Below are positions 1 to 4,327 of a DNA stretch of 5,403 nucleotides, piece after piece. The DNA is taken from positions 1-5,403 of the forward strand of contig JAFZGR010000313.1 in the NCBI GenBank assembly GCA_017555325.1. The letters run 5' to 3'. The notes below the pieces were generated by a model. It searched no databases. It was not told the DNA's origin and saw only the letters and a program-made list of their open reading frames with translations. Origin of the DNA: Alphaproteobacteria bacterium (lineage in GTDB: Bacteria; Pseudomonadota; Alphaproteobacteria; CAAHEQ01; UBA3637). Made by a program: the position numbers and the translations under genes. Positions within the stretch are counted from its first letter, which is position 1. Each line of letters begins with the position of its first letter.

Positions 1-1
1 A

Positions 2-58
2 CAAAATTTTCTTTTTATGTATGATACGATATGTAGATTCAATGGGTTAAATGTATGA
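2..58 (+). CDS. Possible 3' end of upstream gene (lptF candidate), partial
   Basis: A reading frame is open from the window edge and stops at TGA 56-58, overlapping the lptG ATG at 55-57 as ATGA. This 4-base overlap is typical of translationally coupled genes. In many alphaproteobacteria lptF lies directly upstream of lptG, so the fragment could be the LptF C-terminus. Only about 18 codons are visible and they show no diagnostic motif. A second frame is also open from the edge and stops at TAA 48-50, so the true frame is not settled. The lack of a clear Shine-Dalgarno before lptG fits coupling to an upstream gene. Confidence 0.35.
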   Translation, partial: QNFLFMYDTICRFNGLNV

Positions 59-1155
59 ATTTAATTTTATTTAAGTATATTTTAAAAAATTACGTATTGG
101 TATTTTTTGCAACATTATTTGCATTAACGGCTATTGTGTTGTTGTTTGATATTATCGAATTGTTGCGTTCTGCAGCTAAAAGAGAAAATGTTGCCTTTAT
201 CAATGTACTTGTTTTGGGATTGTTGAAATCTCCGCAAATGATACATATTATTTTGCCGTTTGTCACATTGATTTCTGCCGTTATTTTCTTTTTAAAATAC
301 AGTTCGTCTTCTGAATTGATTGTTATGCGGGCAGTTGGTATGTCTGTGTGGAATTTTATTACGCCGATTGTTGCATTTGTTTTTGTGTTAGGCGTGTTTG
401 ATATTACAATATTTAATCCGTTTGCCGCTTTAACGGCTAAACAGTTTGAACGATTGGAAGAACGAGTGGGTATGACAAATTCTAATCCATTTTCTTGGTC
501 AGAAAAAGGGTTTTGGTTGAGAGAAGCGGATGAGAATCAAATTGTTGTGTTGCGAGCTGGACGGGTTCGGCAACAAGATAATGATGTTGTGTTGGATAGG
601 GTTTCTTTGTTTGAATTGAATCCAAATGGCTTGTTGAAACGTCAGGTAGAGAGTGATGTTGCTTTTTTGGTTAAAGGAAATTTAACAATGCCAAAAGCAT
701 TTGTTATTAATCCGATAACGGAAGAATCTCAAACAAAACAAGTAGAGAGCATTAAAACAAGTTTTAGTTTAGAGCGTATTTTAGAACGGTTTGATGAACC
801 GAGAACAATGTCTTTTTGGCGTTTTCCTAATTTTATTCAGTTTCTTAAAGAATCTGGTTTTGCAACCGCAGAACATACAATGTATTTTAATGAATTGATT
901 GCTTATCCGATTACATTGGTTGCTATGTTGTTAATTGCTGCTGTTTTTACTTTACCGCCGACAACGCGTCAGGGAAAAATACTTATTCGGATTGTATTGG
1001 CTATTTTAAGTGGGTTTATTTTATATTTCTTGGGTCGGGTAACAAATGTTTTGGGTCTTTCTCAAAGTTTGCCATATGTGCTAGCTGCTTGGGGGCCGTC
1101 TTTAATTATCATTCCATTATGTCTTTCAGCTCTTTTGCACACGGAAGACGGTTAG
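55..1155 (+). CDS. lptG: LPS export ABC transporter permease LptG
   Basis: This is an inner-membrane permease subunit of the LptB2FG transporter, which extracts lipopolysaccharide from the inner membrane and pushes it onto the LptC/LptA bridge toward the outer membrane. The 366 residues match the usual family length (about 350-370). Three N-terminal membrane segments are visible (about residues 12-36, 58-81 and 100-122). A soluble periplasmic beta-rich region follows (about 130-270), then three C-terminal segments (about 279-300, 309-328 and 338-361). The stretch SSSSELIVMRAVGMS (83-97) is the conserved cytoplasmic coupling helix that contacts the LptB ATPase. MSFWRFPNFIQFLKESGF (252-269), followed by HTMYFNELIAYP, is characteristic of LptG rather than its paralogue LptF. 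The ATG at 55 is chosen because it overlaps an upstream stop (ATGA); the ATG at 51 runs into a stop after a few codons. The downstream gene has its own promoter, so lptG is probably the last gene of its operon. The family call is firm; LptG over LptF is likely. Confidence 0.93.
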   Translation: MNLILFKYILKNYVLVFFATLFALTAIVLLFDIIELLRSAAKRENVAFINVLVLGLLKSPQMIHIILPFVTLISAVIFFLKYSSSSELIVMRAVGMSVWNFITPIVAFVFVLGVFDITIFNPFAALTAKQFERLEERVGMTNSNPFSWSEKGFWLREADENQIVVLRAGRVRQQDNDVVLDRVSLFELNPNGLLKRQVESDVAFLVKGNLTMPKAFVINPITEESQTKQVESIKTSFSLERILERFDEPRTMSFWRFPNFIQFLKESGFATAEHTMYFNELIAYPITLVAMLLIAAVFTLPPTTRQGKILIRIVLAILSGFILYFLGRVTNVLGLSQSLPYVLAAWGPSLIIIPLCLSALLHTEDG

Positions 1156-1177
1156 TTTTTTTTATATCATTTTTTTA

Positions 1178-1206
1178 TTGAAAAAATGTGAATTTTAGAT
1201 TATACT
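1178..1206 (+). promoter_or_regulatory. Predicted sigma70-type promoter for the 1252-2052 gene
   Basis: TTGAAA (1178-1183) and TATACT (1201-1206) each match 5 of 6 bases of the -35 and -10 consensus and are separated by exactly 17 bp. Transcription would start near 1213, giving a 5' leader of about 40 nt before the ATG at 1252. It lies entirely in the gap between lptG and the next gene, so that gene need not depend on lptG read-through. The call rests on sequence match only, and AT-rich DNA produces -10-like boxes by chance; the correct spacing and position raise confidence. Confidence 0.6.
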
Positions 1207-1241
1207 AAAAATTAGACAAGTTTTTGGTAGGATGTTTTTTT

Positions 1242-1246
1242 GGAGG
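1242..1246 (+). promoter_or_regulatory. Shine-Dalgarno GGAGG selecting the ATG at 1252
   Basis: A full GGAGG lies 5 nt before ATG 1252. A competing ATG at 1248 is too close and stops after three codons (ATG AAT GAC TGA), so 1252 is the real start. This is the strongest ribosome binding site in the window. Confidence 0.75.
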
Positions 1247-1251
1247 TATGA

Positions 1252-2052
1252 ATGACTGAAAATGCAAATATTAAAAAGCAAGATGAAGAAATGGCAAAAT
1301 CGGCAGCCGCACAAAATGAAGCAAAAGAAACGACTTCGTCTGAAAAGAATGGTGGTTGGCTTGCCAATTCAATGCTTGGACGTTGGTTTGGGTTTGATGA
1401 CAAATCAACTGAATTAAGGGAAGTAGCCAATAAATGTTTAGAACCGGAAGGAGGCAGAGGTTTTTGGGGCTCAATCGGTCATTGGTTTTGCAATACGACA
1501 ATTGGACGTTGGTTTGGCTGGGATGATGTTTCTGTGGCAAAAGAGAAAAACTTGATGAATCCAGATGGTTCTTTAACAATGGAAGGATTGCAACGGTCTG
1601 TTCTTTATGATGTGCGTCAAAATAAAAACGGACAAGAAGTTGGTAATAGTCAAGAGAATACAACTGTAATGTCGACTCCTAAAAAGAATGTTTCGAGTAC
1701 AAGAGGTAATTCTTCACGTAGAAAACGGGTAAGCGGACAAAAATCTGTTAAACAGACAAATGGGAATGATGTTTCGGAAAAAAGCAGTGAATCGGAAAAA
1801 CCTTTAACATTGGGTGGAACACCAGTAATTTCTACATCGGTACTGACGGCAGATGAACAGCCGATAAGCGAAACATTTGGTAGTGAATATGGGGATGCAA
1901 TAACTTTGTCTAATGTGCCGGTACAATCAGTAAATGATGATGCTCCTTTAACATTGGGAGGTGGTAGTAGTTTGTTGGATGCGTTAGCTGCATCAGGAAG
2001 AAAACGGACCGATGATTTAAGTTGTAATAATGGTTTAGGGAATGAAAGGTAA
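1252..2052 (+). CDS. Uncharacterised soluble protein with duplicated GRWFG[FW]DD motif
   Basis: I do not recognise this 266-residue protein. It has no signal peptide or membrane segment. Layout: a charged, Ala/Lys/Glu-rich N-terminus (1-33); motif copy A1, W36-D50, and copy A2, W78-D92, which share W[LF][AC]N[ST][MT][LI]GRWFG[FW]DD and are 42 residues apart; a short segment (93-125) containing NPDGSLTMEGLQ; a Ser/Lys/Arg-rich, probably disordered linker (about 130-182) with a basic cluster SSRRKR (154-159); then two PLTLGG motifs (184-189 and 232-237) 48 residues apart, the second running into GSSLLDALAASGRKR. Paired short conserved motifs in a low-complexity background suggest a scaffold or adaptor with linear binding motifs, but that is inference. 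It has its own promoter, a strong Shine-Dalgarno and a strong terminator, so it looks like a monocistronic, expressed gene. The neighbours give no clear functional hint. Confidence 0.8.
   Translation: MTENANIKKQDEEMAKSAAAQNEAKETTSSEKNGGWLANSMLGRWFGFDDKSTELREVANKCLEPEGGRGFWGSIGHWFCNTTIGRWFGWDDVSVAKEKNLMNPDGSLTMEGLQRSVLYDVRQNKNGQEVGNSQENTTVMSTPKKNVSSTRGNSSRRKRVSGQKSVKQTNGNDVSEKSSESEKPLTLGGTPVISTSVLTADEQPISETFGSEYGDAITLSNVPVQSVNDDAPLTLGGGSSLLDALAASGRKRTDDLSCNNGLGNER
1357..1401 (+). repeat. Repeat A copy 1 (WLANSMLGRWFGFDD)
   Basis: This is the first copy of a 15-residue coding repeat, residues 36-50 of the uncharacterised protein. It shares a 16-nt exact core, TTGGACGTTGGTTTGG (1376-1391), with copy 2. 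Bases outside the core diverge while the amino acids stay similar, which points to an old duplication kept under protein-level selection. Confidence 0.75.
1483..1527 (+). repeat. Repeat A copy 2 (WFCNTTIGRWFGWDD)
   Basis: This is the second copy, residues 78-92, in frame and 126 nt after copy 1. The exact 16-nt core is at 1502-1517. Nine of 15 residues are identical (W, N, GRWFG and DD); most of the rest are conservative changes (L/F, S/T, L/I, F/W). Confidence 0.75.
1801..1818 (+). repeat. Repeat B copy 1 (PLTLGG)
   Basis: This encodes PLTLGG, residues 184-189 of the uncharacterised protein. The first 14 nt (CCTTTAACATTGGG) are identical to copy 2 at 1945-1958, in frame and 144 nt apart. 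Confidence 0.6.
1945..1962 (+). repeat. Repeat B copy 2 (PLTLGG)
   Basis: This encodes PLTLGG, residues 232-237, followed by GSSLLDALAASGRKR, which could form a short C-terminal amphipathic helix. The repeat pairing is seen directly; any binding role is inference. Confidence 0.6.
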
Positions 2053-2064
2053 TTTTTGAATCCC

Positions 2065-2096
2065 AAAAAATGTCGGAGAAATCTCCGGCATTTTTT
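2065..2096. terminator. Strong rho-independent terminator, potentially bidirectional
   Basis: AAAAAATGTCGGAGA on the left pairs with TCTCCGGCATTTTTT on the right, with a single G-T wobble, a loop of about 4 nt (AAAT) and a GC-rich core (CGGAG/CTCCG). A run of six T follows on the plus strand 12 nt after the stop at 2052. The A run on the left gives a U tail on the minus strand too, so the hairpin could also stop transcripts coming from the convergent HAD gene. Confidence 0.88.
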
Positions 2097-2358
2097 ATGA
2101 TATTAAATGTAACATAATCCGTGTGAAAGATGTAGATGAGGCGTTCCAACTATAAGTTTTGTGATGTTTTTAGATTGACAAATGAAGTTAAAGGGAGATC
2201 CCTTTTTTATTAGTTGGTGGAAATTTATACAAACCGCAGTCGGATACATTGCCCCCTCTTTTATTGTAAATCAGAGGATGTTAAGTGTGCGTGTAAGTTT
2301 GGGGTTTTTAACTTTGAAGATTTGCTTCTGTTATTTGTTTTACAAAAAGTTTCAAAAC
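2097..2358. other. Intergenic stretch with no convincing gene
   Basis: This lies between the convergent genes ending at 2052 and 2359. Short open frames here (for example 2182-2373 and 2214-2411) lack ribosome binding sites, have Phe/Cys/Tyr-rich composition typical of translated AT-rich DNA, and run into the HAD gene, so I do not call them. The stretch contains a second terminator-like hairpin at 2190-2208. Further on, CCTCT (2255-2259) can pair with AGAGG (2273-2277), and GGGG followed by T5 lies at 2301-2309. It may be decayed sequence or may hold a small RNA. Neither is demonstrated. Confidence 0.5.
2190..2208 (+). terminator. Second terminator-like hairpin
   Basis: AAAGGG (2190-2195) pairs with CCCTTT (2200-2205) around an AGAT loop, and further T residues follow (2206-2208, then ATT). 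On the minus strand the following bases make a poor U tail, so it reads best on the plus strand. No plus-strand gene ends just upstream. It could be a back-up for the terminator at 2065-2096 or the end of a short untranslated transcript. Confidence 0.45.
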
Positions 2359-2360
2359 TT
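2344..2360 (-). terminator. Weak terminator candidate at the end of the HAD gene
   Basis: On the minus strand AAGTT pairs with AACTT around a 4-nt loop (2347-2360) and a run of T follows. The stem is only 5 bp with one G-C pair and overlaps the stop codon, so it is a weak candidate. The hairpin at 2065-2096 is a better terminator for this strand, though about 260 bp away. Confidence 0.25.
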
Positions 2361-3003
2361 ATTTTGCAGATAATTTTTCTAAATAGCCGGAAAGTGTTTG
2401 TAAGTCCGTAAAAGAAGCATCTGGCTTGATTTCATTAAATTCAGTAGTAGTCGGATCGGTCCAAACGAGTAAACCAGTTCCGTTTGTATAATTATGTCCC
2501 ATTGTGATGTCGGCTTTTCCATCACCAATACTAATAATTTGTTCGGCATCAAAACCGGCGATTGCTGAATCGGTAAATGATTTTGATGGTTTGTCACACG
2601 GGGTATCTTCGGCCCCGATAATACGATCAAAATAAGAATCAACATTTAATGTATGGGCTTCATTACGCAAAATGCTTCCGGCTTTGTTGCTGGCTAAAAT
2701 ATTAATGTAACCTAATGATTTTGCTTTTTCTAATGCATCAATAGCATAAGGTTTTAAGGTGATTTCAGCAGCACTTTGTGCATAGGCTTTTAAATAAACG
2801 GCACGCGCTTCGCTTGCCTTTTCGGCCCCGACTATATCTTTAATCAAATTGCGACCGGAAGTATTCATTGCTGTTTTTGCTTCTTCTTTTGTCCAAGAAG
2901 GGAGTCCGTAAGTATGACGCATAACATTTTGTGCCGATAAAATAGCATTAAATGTATCTACCAATGTATTATCCCAATCCCATAAAATAATTTTTTGTGT
3001 CAT
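2359..3003 (-). CDS. HAD-superfamily hydrolase, phosphoglycolate phosphatase-like
   Basis: This is a predicted cytoplasmic Mg-dependent phosphatase of the haloacid dehalogenase superfamily, subfamily IA type (214 residues, normal length). Motif I is LWDWDNTLVDT, with nucleophile Asp9 and general acid Asp11. An alpha-helical cap lies at about 17-85. Motif II is ILASNK, with Ser105. Motif III is Lys138 in CDKPS. Motif IV is ISIGDGKADITMG, with Asp161 and Asp165 as the metal-binding DxxxD pair. All catalytic residues are present, so the enzyme should be active. Phosphoglycolate or another small phosphate ester is a plausible substrate, but motifs alone cannot fix it. The start is supported by an AAAAGGGG ribosome binding site 6 nt upstream (minus strand). 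It is transcribed divergently from the Hpt operon and convergently to the 1252-2052 gene, probably as a single-gene unit. Confidence 0.9.
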   Translation of the reverse strand: MTQKIILWDWDNTLVDTFNAILSAQNVMRHTYGLPSWTKEEAKTAMNTSGRNLIKDIVGAEKASEARAVYLKAYAQSAAEITLKPYAIDALEKAKSLGYINILASNKAGSILRNEAHTLNVDSYFDRIIGAEDTPCDKPSKSFTDSAIAGFDAEQIISIGDGKADITMGHNYTNGTGLLVWTDPTTTEFNEIKPDASFTDLQTLSGYLEKLSAK

Positions 3004-3029
3004 TATGAACCCCTTTTGTTAAATTAATT

Positions 3030-3035
3030 TTTATA
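3030..3035 (-). promoter_or_regulatory. Possible -10 box for the HAD gene
   Basis: TATAAA on the minus strand lies 27 bp before the start codon and matches 5 of 6 bases of the -10 consensus. No good -35 box is found 16-18 bp further up, where the inverted repeat at 3038-3057 occupies the spacer. AT-rich DNA makes this call weak. Confidence 0.3.
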
Positions 3036-3037
3036 TG

Positions 3038-3057
3038 GATATTGTACATGCAATATC
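3038..3057. promoter_or_regulatory. Perfect inverted repeat, operator candidate
   Basis: GATATTG and CAATATC form a perfect 7-bp inverted repeat around a 6-bp spacer (TACATG). A 13-bp centre-to-centre distance, a little over one helical turn, suits a dimeric helix-turn-helix regulator. It lies between the divergent HAD and Hpt genes and just upstream of the possible HAD -10 box, where a bound protein would block transcription. It has no T tail and precedes both genes, so it is not a terminator. The binding protein is unknown. Confidence 0.45.
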
Positions 3058-3072
3058 TTAAAAATGAGTTAA
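3058..3072. promoter_or_regulatory. TTAA-N7-TTAA, match to CtrA box consensus
   Basis: TTAA (3058-3061) and TTAA (3069-3072) are separated by exactly 7 bp, which is the consensus for the alphaproteobacterial cell-cycle regulator CtrA. It lies in the divergent regulatory region directly beside the inverted repeat. In DNA this AT-rich about one such match per window is expected by chance, so this is a weak call based on position. Confidence 0.2.
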
Positions 3073-3113
3073 AAAAAGAAAATAAATATAATTTTGTTGG
3101 GCTAATGGCATTT

Positions 3114-3141
3114 TTGATTCGTTTTAGAAATACTATATAAA
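3114..3141 (+). promoter_or_regulatory. Predicted promoter for the Hpt-regulator-kinase operon
   Basis: TTGATT (3114-3119) and TATAAA (3136-3141) are separated by 16 bp. They match 4 and 5 of 6 bases of the sigma70 consensus boxes. A start near 3148 would give a leader of about 48 nt to the ATG at 3196. This is the best-placed promoter-like pair before the operon. Confidence 0.42.
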
Positions 3142-3181
3142 AAAGACTGGTAATGTTTTTGATTTTTTGATATATTTAAAA

Positions 3182-3187
3182 AAAGGA
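3182..3187 (+). promoter_or_regulatory. Shine-Dalgarno AAAGGA favouring the start at 3196
   Basis: AAAGGA sits 8 nt before ATG 3196, an ideal distance. The in-frame ATG at 3187 overlaps the motif itself and cannot use it, so the shorter start is preferred. Confidence 0.65.
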
Positions 3188-3195
3188 TGAAAAAA

Positions 3196-3651
3196 ATGAC
3201 ACAAAATAAAGAAATTCCAGCGATTTTTCAGATAGTTCAACGACAAACGATGAATGATGTGGATGCCTTATCGAAAGGGGCAGAAGATGTTATTGCTCGT
3301 TTGAGAGATGATTATATTTGCTCAACGAAGAATAATATTGATAGTTTAGAACGTTTATTAAATGATATTCCTATAATGGATGCGATAAATCAGAGGCGAG
3401 TACTGAAAGATGAGTTTTTTCGAATGGCTCATGATATAAAAGGGCAGGGAAGTACATTTGGTTATCCGCTTTTAACAGAGTTAGGATCGGATATTTGTGA
3501 GCGGATTCGGAATTGTTCGGAATGGACAGATGATGATTTTTCAGTTTTTAAACAAGATATTGCTGATATGAAGTATGTTTTATCATTTCCGCCAGATTCG
3601 AAAAACAACAATTTAAAAAATATTGCGGAACGCTTGAAAGAAGGAAAATAA
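3196..3651 (+). CDS. Stand-alone histidine phosphotransfer (Hpt) domain protein
   Basis: This is a small cytoplasmic phosphorelay protein that carries phosphate on a histidine between receiver domains. From the preferred ATG it has 151 residues; an in-frame ATG at 3187 would give 154. In the longer numbering, the Hpt signature FFRMAHDIKGQGSTFGYPLL (77-96) contains the phosphoacceptor His82, the Lys85-Gly86 pair and the small residues needed for the four-helix bundle. Helices flank it at about 47-60 and 66-84, and 94-107 and 115-132. The N-terminus (1-45) is polar and the C-terminal 20 residues look flexible. No kinase or receiver domain is fused, so it needs partner proteins. It is first in an operon: its stop is 1 bp before the next ATG, and its final codons hold the AAGGA ribosome binding site (3641-3645) of the response regulator, so the two are tightly co-expressed. 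The HxxKG core makes the family call firm; its partners are not known from sequence. Confidence 0.88.
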   Translation: MTQNKEIPAIFQIVQRQTMNDVDALSKGAEDVIARLRDDYICSTKNNIDSLERLLNDIPIMDAINQRRVLKDEFFRMAHDIKGQGSTFGYPLLTELGSDICERIRNCSEWTDDDFSVFKQDIADMKYVLSFPPDSKNNNLKNIAERLKEGK

Positions 3652-3652
3652 A

Positions 3653-4327
3653 ATGTCAAAATCACATTTGCTTGTTATTGATGACGATACCCGTTTAAGA
3701 CGCTTGTTAAAACGCTATTTAACGGAAAATAATTTTCAGATTTCAGAAGCTGCAAATGCACAGGAGACAAAGGAATTATTAACATTATTTCAATTTGATT
3801 TATTGGTAATGGATGTTATGATGCCGGGGCAAAACGGAATGGATCTAACGCGGGAATTGCGTGACAATGGTGTTGATACGCCGATTTTGATGTTAACAGC
3901 TATGGGTGATATTGATAATCGTATTTCAGGGTTAGAAGCAGGGGCAGATGATTATTTGCCGAAACCGTTTGAACCAAAAGAATTGTTATTGCGGATTAAT
4001 AATATTTTAAAAAGACGACAGCAAATTGTTGTTTCTTCGGATGTTTGTTTTGGGGATTGTCGATATAATACAAAAACAGGGCATTTATTTTTAAATGAAA
4101 TACCGGTTTTATTAACAAGTGCTGAACAGGATTTACTGAAAATATTGGTTGCTCGTGCGGGGGAAATACTTACACGAGAAGAATTAACGCAATTAATTGG
4201 AACAGATAATGAGCGGGCAGTGGATGTTCAAATTACCCGATTACGTAAAAAAATTGAAACAGATATTAAAAAGCCGCTCTGTATTCAAACAATTCGCGGA
4301 CAAGGTTATATGTTGGTGTTAAAATAA
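3653..4327 (+). CDS. OmpR-family two-component response regulator
   Basis: This is a DNA-binding response regulator of 224 residues, normal for the OmpR/PhoB class. The receiver domain (about 5-118) has the acidic pocket Asp10-Asp12, phosphoacceptor Asp54 in VMDVMMPG, the switch residue Thr82 in LTA and Lys104 in YLPKPF, so it should be phosphorylatable. The winged-helix domain (about 128-223) ends with RAVDVQITRLRKKIE (the recognition helix, about 188-202) and IQTIRGQGYM (the wing). From memory, the N-terminal DDDTRLRRLLKRYLTE and the DVQITRLR/IQT stretches are closer to E. coli OmpR than to PhoB. AAGGA lies 7 nt before the ATG. The stop overlaps the start of the kinase gene (TAATG), so regulator and kinase are coupled and form a cognate pair. 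The target genes cannot be deduced; orthology to OmpR is likely in family terms but not proven. Confidence 0.94.
   Translation: MSKSHLLVIDDDTRLRRLLKRYLTENNFQISEAANAQETKELLTLFQFDLLVMDVMMPGQNGMDLTRELRDNGVDTPILMLTAMGDIDNRISGLEAGADDYLPKPFEPKELLLRINNILKRRQQIVVSSDVCFGDCRYNTKTGHLFLNEIPVLLTSAEQDLLKILVARAGEILTREELTQLIGTDNERAVDVQITRLRKKIETDIKKPLCIQTIRGQGYMLVLK

Noticed and set aside
1168..1188. CATTTTTT/AAAAAATG hairpin after lptG as a terminator
   Set aside because: The 8-bp stem is almost all A-T and is not followed by a T run, and it overlaps the -35 box of the next promoter. It could fold, but a terminator is not supported.
1549..1590. NPDGSLTMEG in the unknown protein as an EF-hand calcium loop
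   Set aside because: With Gly at loop position 6, position 1 is Leu and position 12 is Gly instead of the required acidic residues.
1271..2149. Several minus-strand open frames opposite the repeat-bearing protein
   Set aside because: They are antisense shadows with biased composition, no ribosome binding sites and no recognisable domains. The plus-strand gene has a promoter, Shine-Dalgarno and terminator.
2175..2180. Perfect TTGACA -35 box
   Set aside because: No -10-like sequence lies 16-18 bp downstream, where the GGGAGATCCC hairpin sits.
2182..2373. Small plus-strand open frame (63 codons)
   Set aside because: It has no ribosome binding site, begins inside a terminator-like hairpin, is Phe/Cys/Tyr-rich and ends inside the HAD gene. 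It looks like chance in AT-rich DNA.
3187..3195. Upstream in-frame ATG at 3187 as the Hpt start
   Set aside because: It overlaps the Shine-Dalgarno that is ideally spaced for the ATG at 3196. It adds only three residues (MKK) and cannot be fully excluded.
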